Shown one piece after another: positions 1 through 7,305 of a DNA stretch of 11,469 nucleotides. This DNA is from DASWHK01 sp036398215 (lineage in GTDB: Bacteria > Acidobacteriota > UBA890). The stretch covers positions 1 to 11,469 of the forward strand of contig DASWHK010000221.1 in the NCBI GenBank assembly GCA_036398215.1. Direction: 5' to 3'. The notes beneath the pieces were generated by a model. The model saw only the letters and a list, made by a program, of their open reading frames with translations. It was not told the origin of the DNA and ran no database searches. The stretch's first letter is position 1; the number at the start of each line of letters is the position of its first letter. Made by a program: the position numbers and the translations under genes.

Positions 1-240
1 GACGTGCGTGGGATGGGGCTCATGCAGGCGCTGGAGCTCGTCGTCGATCGCGATACCAAGGAGCCCGCGGCCGACGCCGCCAAGCAGATCATGGAAGAAA
101 CCAAGGCCCGCGGCCTGCTGGTCGGCAAGGGCGGGCTCTACGGCAACGTGATCCGCGTCGGGCCGCCCCTGAACATCACCGCCGAGCAGGTCGACGAGGG
201 GGTGGAGAAGCTCTCGGCCGCCCTGGCGGCCTTGCCCTGA
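1..240 (+). CDS. Class III (PLP-dependent) aminotransferase, C-terminal fragment
   Basis: This is the 3' end of a gene that begins left of the window; frame 1 is open from base 1 to the TGA at 238-240. The 79 residues contain the typical C-terminal domain of class III aminotransferases: DVRGMGLMQALEL, then a variable helix, then GLLVGKGGLYGNVIRVGPPL followed by NIT and a final helix. The family transfers an amino group from an omega- or alpha-amino donor to pyruvate, glyoxylate or 2-oxoglutarate using pyridoxal phosphate bound to a lysine, which would lie in the missing part. The sequence looks closest to alanine-glyoxylate aminotransferase 2-like members, but 4-aminobutyrate or beta-alanine transaminases cannot be excluded from this fragment. 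The next gene is convergent and no terminator is obvious in the 39 bp between them. Family is fairly sure; substrate is unknown. Confidence 0.85.
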   Translation, partial: DVRGMGLMQALELVVDRDTKEPAADAAKQIMEETKARGLLVGKGGLYGNVIRVGPPLNITAEQVDEGVEKLSAALAALP

Positions 241-279
241 ATCGCTGTCGTCGCGGCCTCGTGCATCTGAACTGGGTGC

Positions 280-552
280 TCAGCGGGCGCGGTCGGGGCG
301 AATGAAGACCTTGACGTAGAGCCACAGCCCCAGGGCGATCAGGAACGGGCTGCCGACGACCAGCCAGATCGGGCGGACGAGGGTGCCGAACAACAGGGTG
401 ATCACGCCGGCGACGAGCACCAGGCCGACCGCCCAGTCCGGGTGGGGGAAGGGCGAGCGCGGCTGCTTGCCGCCTTCGGCGTTTCCGGCATCCCTCTCGT
501 GCTGTTCGTGGTCCGACACGTGGGCTTTCTCGTCGAGGCGCCGCGGCGACAT
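280..552 (-). CDS. Small two-helix membrane protein, unknown function
   Basis: A 90-residue protein that I do not recognise. The N-terminal 38 residues are hydrophilic and rich in charged residues and histidine. Two hydrophobic stretches follow, about residues 41-57 and 62-82, joined by a short turn containing an arginine and a proline; the tail is basic (IRPDRAR). This predicts a two-helix inner-membrane hairpin. The frame stays open upstream to 792, but that extension is low-complexity, arginine-rich and crosses a hairpin repeat, so I place the start at the ATG at 550-552. No good Shine-Dalgarno is visible there. A GTG eleven codons further in, just after a GAGAAAG, is an alternative start. 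It is convergent with the aminotransferase. A candidate ECF-type promoter lies about 230 bp upstream (781-811). Confidence 0.55.
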   Translation of the reverse strand: MSPRRLDEKAHVSDHEQHERDAGNAEGGKQPRSPFPHPDWAVGLVLVAGVITLLFGTLVRPIWLVVGSPFLIALGLWLYVKVFIRPDRAR

Positions 553-646
553 CTTGTCCGCCGCCGCGCGAGGCGATCGGAGGTGGAGGACGAACGGCGA
601 GCTGCGGGGCGAGAAAAAGGTCGGAGCGGATTCTAGCGCGCATCCG

Positions 647-668
647 CTAGCAGGCCACGGGCTGCTAG
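647..668. repeat. Short inverted repeat CTAGCAG / CTGCTAG
   Basis: The arms are 647-653 and 662-668, perfect over 7 bp, with an 8-nt loop. A third CTGCTAG occurs at 691-697, so the motif is locally repeated. It could be a residue of an insertion sequence end or chance; no transposase gene is nearby. Confidence 0.35.
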
Positions 669-707
669 GAGAAACCGAGAGGGATTCGCGTCTGCTAGAA
701 GGAGGGC

Positions 708-755
708 GGCGCGCCAACCGAGCCACCCGTTGAACGAGGGCCCGGTTGGCGCGCC
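708..755. repeat. Strong hairpin with GGCGCGCC arms, copy 1 (terminator-like)
   Basis: The arms GGCGCGCCAACCG (708-720) and CGGTTGGCGCGCC (743-755) pair perfectly over 13 bp, and GCC/GGC (722-724 with 739-741) can extend the stem inside. TTTT follows at 756-759 on the plus strand, so it could act as a Rho-independent terminator for plus-strand transcripts. No plus-strand gene ends just before it, however. The left part, with its flank (701-724), recurs at 959-982 with one mismatch, which marks this as a repeated element rather than only a terminator. Confidence 0.6.
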
Positions 756-780
756 TTTTCGAAGCTTTCCAGCTCCACTG

Positions 781-811
781 ACTATGACGCACCGGAAGCG
801 AAAAAAGTTGC
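781..811 (-). promoter_or_regulatory. Candidate ECF-sigma-type promoter
   Basis: On the minus strand GCAACTT (805-811) is followed after 15 nt by CGTCATA (783-789). This resembles the general ECF sigma architecture, an AAC-containing -35 element and a CGTC-type -10 element about 16 nt apart. Transcription would run left towards the small membrane gene at 280-552, through the hairpin at 708-755. No sigma factor gene is next to it. The call is based on motif resemblance only. Confidence 0.35.
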
Positions 812-865
812 GTTCCCCGCCGCCGCGCGAAAGTCAGGCGTTCCCCGCCGCCGCGTGAAAATCAG
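810..865. repeat. 28-bp tandem repeat, two copies
   Basis: Units 810-837 and 838-865 are adjacent, each 28 bp, and differ at only two bases (C/T and G/A). Each begins GCGTTCCCCGCCGCCGCG and ends in a TCAG. Read on the minus strand, the units end in GGGGAACGC, and the unit at 810-837 runs directly into the AACTTTTTTCGC of the candidate promoter at 781-811. A further, more degenerate GGGG/TTTTCAC-like stretch lies at about 880-905. Confidence 0.75.
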
Positions 866-965
866 GCGCGCCCCGTGGGTTTCCTGCCCCGCGAAGGGTG
901 AAAAGACGGGGGGTTGTACCGGTTGACGGCAACGTGTACCGTCGGCTCGCCCGTTGAGGGAGGGC

Positions 966-1023
966 GGCGCGCCAGCCGAGCCCATGGCCGCTCCCCGTTG
1001 TGCCTGCGCACGGCCGGCGCGCC
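966..1023. repeat. Hairpin with GGCGCGCC arms, copy 2
   Basis: The arms GGCGCGCCAGCCG (966-978) and CGGCCGGCGCGCC (1011-1023) pair over 12 of 13 positions around a 32-nt loop. The left flank 959-982 matches 701-724 of copy 1 except for one base. There is no T-tract after it. This is a second copy of the same repeat family about 260 bp from the first. Confidence 0.55.
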
Positions 1024-1351
1024 TTCACGCTATCGGCCCCTTGGATGAGCAAGACACATGCCATCCAGGGGGCCGGTCGTGCGTCTGGCCGCCATTCGCC
1101 GCGCTGCCGCCGCTGAGACGGCGTTCGTGGGTCAACGCAGCCGCGCTCCGGACGCCCCATCGTCCGCCGCGGCGGGCGCTCGTTCGGCTCCAAGTGTGCT
1201 GAAACCGGAACTGGGCGTGCCGCTTGTGGGACAGTAACGGTACCGACTTCGCCGTACCGTTCGGGAAGTGCGTATCCACGCCCGGGATCGTCCCGCGGAG
1301 GGACGTTTGCGGAGCCCAAGACGGACCGCCGGCCCCTTGGGCTGGTCGCTT

Positions 1352-1381
1352 GACGTACCGCCTCCAACGATCATGTACGTC
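1352..1381. promoter_or_regulatory. GACGTAC dyad, copy 2 (operator-like)
   Basis: GACGTACC (1352-1359) and TGTACGTC (1374-1381) form an inverted repeat with a 14-nt gap. Seven arm positions are complementary; the innermost pair is a mismatch. Arm sequence and spacing are the same as in the copy at 1658-1687. TTGACG, a fair -35 element, overlaps the left arm, but no convincing -10 follows. No gene starts directly beside it. Confidence 0.5.
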
Positions 1382-1383
1382 TT

Positions 1384-1440
1384 GGTCGAAAACACCCCTG
1401 TTTGCACCATTTTATGTGCAAGCACCGGGGTTCTTCGACC
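1384..1440. repeat. 57-bp imperfect palindrome
   Basis: The outer arms GGTCGAA (1384-1390) and TTCGACC (1434-1440) are perfect. Inside, CCCC (1395-1398) faces GGGG (1427-1430), and the core TTGCAC (1402-1407) and GTGCAA (1416-1421) pairs around an AT-rich 8-nt centre. The stretch is AT-richer than its surroundings. It could be a two-tiered operator, a transcript hairpin or a mobile-element remnant. Confidence 0.5.
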
Positions 1441-1657
1441 TCCGGACGGTCCCGATGCCTGCCGGGTGAAGGGCGCCGCGTGCTCCGCCGCGCGATGATC
1501 GGCTCGACCATTCGTCGAAGGTCGACCATCGCCGGGGGATCGGGATCGCCTGAGACCGCTGCCGGTAAAGGGCCACGGCAATGTTGCTGGTGAATCAGTG
1601 AATAATGTGACGCTTCCATTCCATGCGGGCGGGAAACGAGCCACTTCCCTTGTTTCT

Positions 1658-1687
1658 GACGTACAGCTAGGATGCTTTGTGTACGTC
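1658..1687 (+). promoter_or_regulatory. Probable promoter-operator of the 1770-2502 gene pair (GACGTAC dyad, copy 1)
   Basis: GACGTACA (1658-1665) and TGTACGTC (1680-1687) form a perfect 8-bp inverted repeat with a 14-nt gap, so the half-sites lie 22 bp apart, about two helical turns. TAGGAT (1668-1673), a fair -10 hexamer, sits between the arms; the -35 (TTCCCT, 1645-1650, 17-nt spacer) is weak. A dyad over the promoter is what autoregulation by the downstream antitoxin would use. The predicted leader is about 90 nt and contains a small GTCCGA/TCGGAC hairpin (1702-1718). Confidence 0.5.
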
Positions 1688-1769
1688 GCAAGGGGAAACG
1701 CGTCCGAGGAAGTCGGACACGGCAGGTCACGAAACGAGCGGGCCTGCGCGCCACGAAAAGAGGTGGACG

Positions 1770-2015
1770 ATGCAAACCAAATTGACCCTGCGGCTGGATG
1801 CGGAGCTGATCGCCAGGGCGAAGCGCTATGGGAAGCGCACCGGGCGCTCGGTGTCGCGGATGGTGGCGGACTACTTCGCGCTGCTCGACCAGGACATCGT
1901 CGGCGACGACGGCGAGCAGATGACGCCGATCGTCGCCTCGCTCCACGGGGCGTTGAGCAACCTCGAGATCGACGCCGGCGAGCTGCAGCGCGAGATGCTC
2001 GAGGAGCAGCTGTGA
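1770..2015 (+). CDS. Antitoxin-like small DNA-binding protein (DUF6364/RHH type)
   Basis: An 81-residue protein. The N-terminus MQTKLTLRLDAELIARAKRY followed by GKRTGRSVSRMVADYF has the strand-helix-helix pattern of ribbon-helix-helix antitoxins, of the kind annotated as DUF6364 and VapB-like. Residues 3-9 would be the DNA-contacting strand. The acidic C-terminal half (about 40-81, ending in ELQREMLEEQL) would bind the partner protein. The start is supported by AGAGGTGG (1759-1766) just before the ATG. The PIN-domain gene follows after 31 bp on the same strand, the usual antitoxin-toxin order. It probably represses its own promoter through the dyad at 1658-1687; that is inference. Its partner looks catalytically altered, so this gene may now act mainly as a DNA-binding protein. 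Confidence 0.75.
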   Translation: MQTKLTLRLDAELIARAKRYGKRTGRSVSRMVADYFALLDQDIVGDDGEQMTPIVASLHGALSNLEIDAGELQREMLEEQL

Positions 2016-2046
2016 GGACGGCATCGGCAGCAGAGGACGGGCGGCG

Positions 2047-2502
2047 ATGAAGGTCGTCTGGGACGCCGACGTCGTTCTCGACGTCTTGCTGGCGCGCGAG
2101 CCGCAGGTCATCGGGGCGGCGCGCCTGATGGCGATGGTGGAGCGCGGCGAGCTGGGCGGCTATCTGTGCGACACGACGGTGTTGGTCCTGTACGCGGTCG
2201 CCAGGCGCCTGGTCGGTGAGGAGCGCGCCGACCGCGAGCTGCGCAAGCTGCTGCTGCTGTTCGACGTCGCCGCGGTGAACCGCGTCGTGCTGGAGTCGGC
2301 GCTGATCAACAAGGCGCTGCAGTTCCAGCACGCCGTCCTCTACGAGGCGGCGCGCCACCTCGGCGCCGAAGCCGTGGTGACCCGCAGCTTCCCGGCGTTC
2401 CGCGGCGCACAGCTGCCGGTGGCCACCCCCGAGAAGCTGCTCAAGATGCTCAGCCAGCGCGGCCGCCGTCACGCCGAGGCCTGGAGCCAGCCAGGTCGTT
2501 GA
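2047..2502 (+). CDS. PIN-domain protein, VapC-like, with degenerate active site
   Basis: A 151-residue protein of the PIN_3 type. PIN toxins are Mg-dependent ribonucleases whose site is built from conserved acidic residues. The first acidic cluster is present (VVWDADVVLDVLL: D6, D8, D12). Where relatives I recall read like DFEDAVQY, this protein has QFQHAVLY (residues 92-99). Where they read like VTRNxxDF, it has VTRSFPAF (111-118, A117). The normally acidic positions are thus Q92, Q94, H95 and A117. The fold is otherwise full length and the frame intact, so the gene is not a simple pseudogene. It is likely an inactive toxin kept as an RNA- or antitoxin-binding partner, or one in early decay. 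The C-terminal tail (139-151) is unusual. The ribosome site is weak (GAGG, 2032-2035), suggesting coupling to the upstream gene. Confidence 0.75.
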   Translation: MKVVWDADVVLDVLLAREPQVIGAARLMAMVERGELGGYLCDTTVLVLYAVARRLVGEERADRELRKLLLLFDVAAVNRVVLESALINKALQFQHAVLYEAARHLGAEAVVTRSFPAFRGAQLPVATPEKLLKMLSQRGRRHAEAWSQPGR

Positions 2503-2524
2503 AGAAGTTCGTTGCCGCAGCGCT

Positions 2525-2544
2525 CGGGCCGGGGTGCCCGTTTT
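2525..2544 (+). terminator. Candidate Rho-independent terminator
   Basis: CGGGC (2525-2529) and GCCCG (2536-2540) form a short GC stem with a 6-nt loop, followed directly by TTTT (2541-2544). It lies 22 bp after the stop of the PIN gene, so it would end that transcript. The stem is only 5 bp, so confidence is moderate. Confidence 0.4.
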
Positions 2545-2624
2545 CCTCCCGCCGCCCGTGCTCCCGGCGTTTGTGCTCGCGCCCCTTGCGTCCGCCCGCT
2601 TCGCGACCCGTGAAGAAGGTCGGC

Positions 2625-3361
2625 TTAGCGGGAAGACTCCCGGCGCATGCGCAGCAGCAGGTAGCCGCCCCACGCCAATGCCAGGGCGATGGCGAGGGCG
2701 CCCAGCAAGTGGCTGGTTCGCGCCAGTACCCGGTCGTACTCGAGCAGGCCGAGGCGGGTCAGCAGGTTGTTCCAGTCGTGGTAGCCGGGCGCGTCGCGGC
2801 CGGTGACGCCGCCGAGCAGTTGCAGCCGTTGGGCGCGGGCGTCGTTGATGTAGGGGGCGAGGTCGATCAGGTTCTGGCCGGCCCACCAGAGCATCACCGA
2901 GGCGGCGAAGCCGTTGCGCTGGCGCAGGAACGCCGCCAGGCAGATGGCCGGTATCAGGACCTGGAAGAGGGAGCCGCCCAGCGTCGACATGAAGCTCCCC
3001 AGCGGGATCAAGATGATGTGGCCGGCCTCGTGGAACACCAGGTTGGCCATCCCGACGATGTAGTCGAAGATCGACACCTTGGTCTGCGAGCGGTAGACGT
3101 CGAGGGTGGCGTAGAACCAGCCGTAGTAGAGCAGGATCGACCACAGCGCGGCGCGCCCCCAGAAGTCGACGGGCCCCTCGCTCGCCGGGGTTGCGAGGGC
3201 CGCGGCGCGGAGCTCGTCCCAGCGGCCGGGGGACCGGCGGGCGGCTCCATCGTTCGCCGCGCCGATCGGCTGCGCCGCGGCGTCGCGACGCATGTTCTGG
3301 CGGGCCCGCGGCGGCGCCGCCCGGCGCCGGTTCGGCGGCGGCTCCGGCTCGGCGGCGGGCA

Positions 3362-3362
<1 letters not shown>
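2625..3362 (-). CDS. Membrane protein with HEAGH zinc-metalloprotease-like motif (M50-like)
   Basis: A 245-residue integral membrane protein with the metal-binding signature HEAGH (residues 111-115) in VFHEAGHIILIPLG at the start of a hydrophobic segment, as in site-2-protease-like (M50) proteins. Residues 1-60 are proline/arginine/alanine-rich and probably disordered. Hydrophobic segments lie at about 70-87, 100-120, 128-146, 153-170 and 214-235. D174 (in YINDAR) and H195-D196-W197 are candidates for further conserved sites; I do not see the classical M50 LDG motif, so proteolysis is inference. I chose the ATG at 3360-3362 because it overlaps the reductase TGA by one base (TGATG), which implies translational coupling. 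An internal ATG at 3293 (222 residues) would remove most of the odd N-terminus. It is the last gene of the 7305-to-2625 operon. Confidence 0.7.
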
Positions 3363-4393
<1,031 letters not shown>

Positions 4394-4426
4394 CGTCGCC
4401 GCCCTTTCCCGTTCGCCGCCTTCGGT

Positions 4427-6175
4427 CTAGCCGGCCTCGTGAACGACCCGGCCGCCGGCGATGGTCATCGAGATCCGCCCCTGCAGCAAGCGCTCGGGCG
4501 CCTCGCTGCCGACCACCAGCGGATCGATGCTCATCACCGTGATGTCGGCCCAGTACCCCGGGATGAGGGCGCCGGAGCGATCCTCGGTGAAACCGGCGCG
4601 CGCCGCCCAGCTCGTGTAGCCGCGGATCGCCTCCTCGGCGCTCATCCGCTGGCCAGGGTACCAGCCGCCCGGCGGTTGGCCTTGCCGGTCGCGGCGGGCG
4701 ATCGCGGAGTGCAGCCCGTAGAAGATGTCGTGGTCCGAGCCCGGCAGGTCGGAGCTGAAGACCAGCGGCACGCGCAGGAGCCGCAAGCTGCGCCAGGCGT
4801 AGGCGCCCTGGAGACGCTGCTCGCCGAGCCGCTCGAGCGCCCAGGCCTTGTCCTCCATGGCGTGCCCGGGCTGCATCGAGGCGGTGATCCCGAGGCTGCG
4901 GAAACGCCAGAAGTCGCGCGGGTGGATCACCTGGGCGTGCTCGATCCGGTGGCGCAGGCCGGCCGCTTGCGGGTGACGGTCGAGCGTCCGGGCGAAGAAG
5001 TCGAGGGTCTCGCGGTTGCCGGCGTCGCCGATCGCGTGGACGCTGGCCTGGAAACCGGCGTCCATCATCGCGGCGAGCAGCGGCTCGTCGAAGCCGTACT
5101 GCTCGCCGCTGACGCCGCGGTGGCCGGGCCGGTCGGTGTAGTCGGCGAGCAGCCGCGCGCCGCGCGAGCCGAGGGCGCCGTCGTAGAAGGCCTTCACCGA
5201 GCGGGTGATCAGGAAGTCGGTGCCGTCGGTGTCCGGCCCCCAGGCCATCCACTGGCGCAGCAGCTGCTCGTCGGCGGCCGAAAGCATCGCGTACACGCGA
5301 ATCGGCAGGCGGCCGGTGGCGCCGAGGTTTTCGAGGGCCCGCAGCTGGTGGGCGTCGACGCCGGCCTCGTGGACCATCGTGTAGCCGGCCGCCGCCATCG
5401 CCTCCAGGCCGGTCGAGAAGCGCTCCTCGAGGCGCGCCAGGTCGGGGGGCGGGACGGCGTCGGTGAGCAGGCTGGTGGCGCGGTCGAGCAGCAGGCCGGT
5501 GGGCGCGCCGGAGGCGCCGCGCTCGATGCGCCCGCCTTCGGGGTCCGGGGTCGCGGCGCTGATCGCCGCGGCGTCGAGCGCCATCTGGTTGCCCCACACC
5601 GCGAAGCTGTGCAGGCCGCGCATCAGCACCGGATGGTCGGGCACCCGCTCGCTGAGCAACCGCTTGTCGGGGTAGTCGTTGGCCCAGGCGCCCTCGTCCC
5701 AGCCGTAGCCGATGATCCACTCGCCGGCAGGGGTCTCGGCGGCGCGCCGTGCGACCCGCTCGACCGCCTCCGCCTCGTCGGCGACGCCGACCAGGTCGAC
5801 CTGCTCGAGCGTGGCGCCGAGGTTGGCGACGTGGGTGTGGGCGTCCACCAACCCGGGCAGCACCGTGGCTCCTTCGAGGTCGATCACCCGAGTATGCTCG
5901 CCGATGAAAGCCTCGGCCCCGGCGTCGTCGCCGACGTAGAGAATGGCGCCGCCCTCGGTGGCGATCGCGGTGGCGTCAGGGTGCCAGCCTTCGGGCCCGA
6001 AGGGGGCGTTGGCGGCCGGCGTCCCGTCGAGGCCGGGCTCGTCCCAGGTGAAGGTGTAGACGCGGCCGTTGCGCAGGAGCAGGTCGGCGGCCGGCAGATC
6101 GACCGGCCGTGCGCACCCGGCGGCGGCCGTCAGCGCCGCGGCCCCGATGAGAATCGCCCTGTGTGCCAGCCGCAT
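4427..6175 (-). CDS. YtcJ-like metal-dependent amidohydrolase, putative lipoprotein
   Basis: A 582-residue amidohydrolase of the Amidohydro_3 (YtcJ-like) family. The N-terminus has a signal peptide of lipoprotein type: MRLAHR, a hydrophobic stretch, then AAAGC with C21 as the likely lipidated residue, so the enzyme probably sits outside the cytoplasmic membrane. The family core follows: ATVLPGLVDAHTH with the metal-binding H113 and H115, VKAFYDGALGSRGARLL (lysine region), SVHAIGDAGN (histidine region), RHRIEHAQ, and a late aspartate in FSSDLPGSDHDIF. The C-terminal domain ends in PGYWADITVMSIDPL and a short beta-strand with GGRVV. Length is normal for the family. These enzymes hydrolyse amide or ester-type bonds; the substrate is unknown. 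The ATG is 2 bp after the upstream TGA, so translation is coupled. Confidence 0.9.
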   Translation of the reverse strand: MRLAHRAILIGAAALTAAAGCARPVDLPAADLLLRNGRVYTFTWDEPGLDGTPAANAPFGPEGWHPDATAIATEGGAILYVGDDAGAEAFIGEHTRVIDLEGATVLPGLVDAHTHVANLGATLEQVDLVGVADEAEAVERVARRAAETPAGEWIIGYGWDEGAWANDYPDKRLLSERVPDHPVLMRGLHSFAVWGNQMALDAAAISAATPDPEGGRIERGASGAPTGLLLDRATSLLTDAVPPPDLARLEERFSTGLEAMAAAGYTMVHEAGVDAHQLRALENLGATGRLPIRVYAMLSAADEQLLRQWMAWGPDTDGTDFLITRSVKAFYDGALGSRGARLLADYTDRPGHRGVSGEQYGFDEPLLAAMMDAGFQASVHAIGDAGNRETLDFFARTLDRHPQAAGLRHRIEHAQVIHPRDFWRFRSLGITASMQPGHAMEDKAWALERLGEQRLQGAYAWRSLRLLRVPLVFSSDLPGSDHDIFYGLHSAIARRDRQGQPPGGWYPGQRMSAEEAIRGYTSWAARAGFTEDRSGALIPGYWADITVMSIDPLVVGSEAPERLLQGRISMTIAGGRVVHEAG

Positions 6176-6177
6176 GG

Positions 6178-7305
6178 TCAGCGCACCAGCCAGCCGCCGC
6201 GGCTGCGGGCGTAGCCGATGAGCAGCTCGACGCTGCGGCCGTAGCTGGCGATGCCCCCGGGGACGCGGTTGGTGCGCAGGTAGGCGTCGTTCATCGAGGA
6301 GGCGGCGCGGCTGGCCGGGCCCTCGAACTGCTCCCAGTAGCGGCGCGCCGCATCGATGTCGCGCTGCACGCCCGGCAGGCGCAGGCGTACCAGGATGGTG
6401 GCGCGCTCCCGATCGGCGCGGCTGAGCACCCCCAGCAGCTGCTGCTGGGCGAACACGTAGGCGCTGTAGCGCGAGTAGGCCCCCGGCGACATGGCGGCCG
6501 CCAGGTAGCCGGCGAAGTTCGCCTCATCCTCGGGCGCGTAGCCGCGCTGGTGCGACATCTCGTGGGCGATCGCCTGCGGCAGGCTCACCGCCGGCGTGCC
6601 GGCGTTGTAGTTGGCCTCCGCCGTCCAGGGGAAGTAGAAGCCCGAGGTCAGCCCGTAGTCCAGGAGGCGCGAGGCCAGCAGCGGCTTGGGGGCGCCGAAG
6701 CCGGCGATCGCCGCCGCTTGCGGGCCGAGCACCCCGTCGGCCTCCTCCCAGCCGGCCTCGAGCTGCTCGAGCAGCTCGTCGCGGCCGGGCGCCGCGGTGG
6801 GCCGCCCGAGGTCGGCGCCGAGCGTCAACCCGGCGTACTCGAAGTTCGCCGCCTCGACCATCTCCTGGGCGAGGCGGGCGATCTCCTCGACGCCGGCCTC
6901 GCGGCCGCCCCACTGCTGTCGCGCCTCGAGCGGCGGGCGGGCGTAGTGGAAGCCCCACAGCACGTAGAAGAGCGCCACCACGACGCCGACATCGGCGCCG
7001 AAGCGCAGGACGCCGGCGGCGAGGGCGTTGCCGAGGCGGCGGTCGCGGTTGCGTACCTGCGCGATGCCCGTCCCCATCCCCCAGAGCTGGCGGACGATGA
7101 AACCGACGACCAGCAGCTCGGCCAGCGAGATCGGCACGATTCCAGTCAGGCTGGAGAGCGGCGAGGCGAGCAGCGGACCGATGCCGCGGCCGTAGACGGC
7201 GTCCGTCACGCCGGGAAGCAGGGCGAGGAGCTGGAAGAGCGCGAAGGCCAGAGCGCCGGCCGCCATTGCGGCCAGCCGCCGTCGCCATTTCAGGTCGCGT
7301 CGCAT
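6178..7305 (-). CDS. DUF3810-like membrane protein with HEMSH motif
   Basis: A 375-residue protein of the DUF3810 type, first gene of the four-gene operon. The start at ATG 7303-7305 gives MRRDLKWRRR and then a membrane helix (about 11-31); more helices lie at about 57-74 and 105-118. The frame is open 24 codons further upstream, but those codons fall in repeat-rich promoter DNA. The large C-terminal part carries SLPQAIAHEMSHQRGYAPED followed by EANFAGYL, with H248, E249 and H252 forming an HExxH zinc site and E261 a likely third ligand. This is the diagnostic DUF3810 block. The arrangement looks like a membrane-anchored metallopeptidase, but no activity is established to my knowledge. The Shine-Dalgarno is weak (AGG about 6 nt upstream). 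Confidence 0.85.
   Translation of the reverse strand: MRRDLKWRRRLAAMAAGALAFALFQLLALLPGVTDAVYGRGIGPLLASPLSSLTGIVPISLAELLVVGFIVRQLWGMGTGIAQVRNRDRRLGNALAAGVLRFGADVGVVVALFYVLWGFHYARPPLEARQQWGGREAGVEEIARLAQEMVEAANFEYAGLTLGADLGRPTAAPGRDELLEQLEAGWEEADGVLGPQAAAIAGFGAPKPLLASRLLDYGLTSGFYFPWTAEANYNAGTPAVSLPQAIAHEMSHQRGYAPEDEANFAGYLAAAMSPGAYSRYSAYVFAQQQLLGVLSRADRERATILVRLRLPGVQRDIDAARRYWEQFEGPASRAASSMNDAYLRTNRVPGGIASYGRSVELLIGYARSRGGWLVR

Larger units (their letters stand above)
553..1657. other. Gene-poor, repeat-rich intergenic region
   Basis: About 1.1 kb in which I can support no protein or RNA gene. Open frames cross it on both strands, but they have the arginine/proline-rich composition expected of noncoding GC-rich DNA and match no family I know. 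It holds a short CTAGCAG/CTGCTAG inverted repeat (647-668), a GGCGCGCC hairpin present twice (708-755 and 966-1023), an ECF-like promoter (781-811, minus), a 28-bp tandem duplication (810-865), and two GTAC-centred inverted or direct repeats (915-941, 1236-1261). It also holds a copy of the GACGTAC dyad (1352-1381) and a 57-bp imperfect palindrome (1384-1440). The density of repeats and loss of coding content suggest a decayed or rearranged segment next to the toxin-antitoxin-like pair. Confidence 0.6.

Noticed and set aside
553..1657. Possible CRISPR array or structural RNA gene in the repeat-rich region
   Set aside because: The repeats are few and unevenly spaced, without spacers of constant length. 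No tRNA or rRNA signature was recognised.
1352..1687. Small mobile element (MITE) bounded by the two GACGTAC dyads
   Set aside because: The dyads are each palindromic rather than a single pair of terminal repeats, no target duplication is seen, and the interior is not otherwise repeated. Binding sites are the simpler reading.
1132..3144. Minus-strand open frame across the repeat region and the PIN pair
   Set aside because: It is antisense to the antitoxin and PIN genes and shows no recognisable domain.
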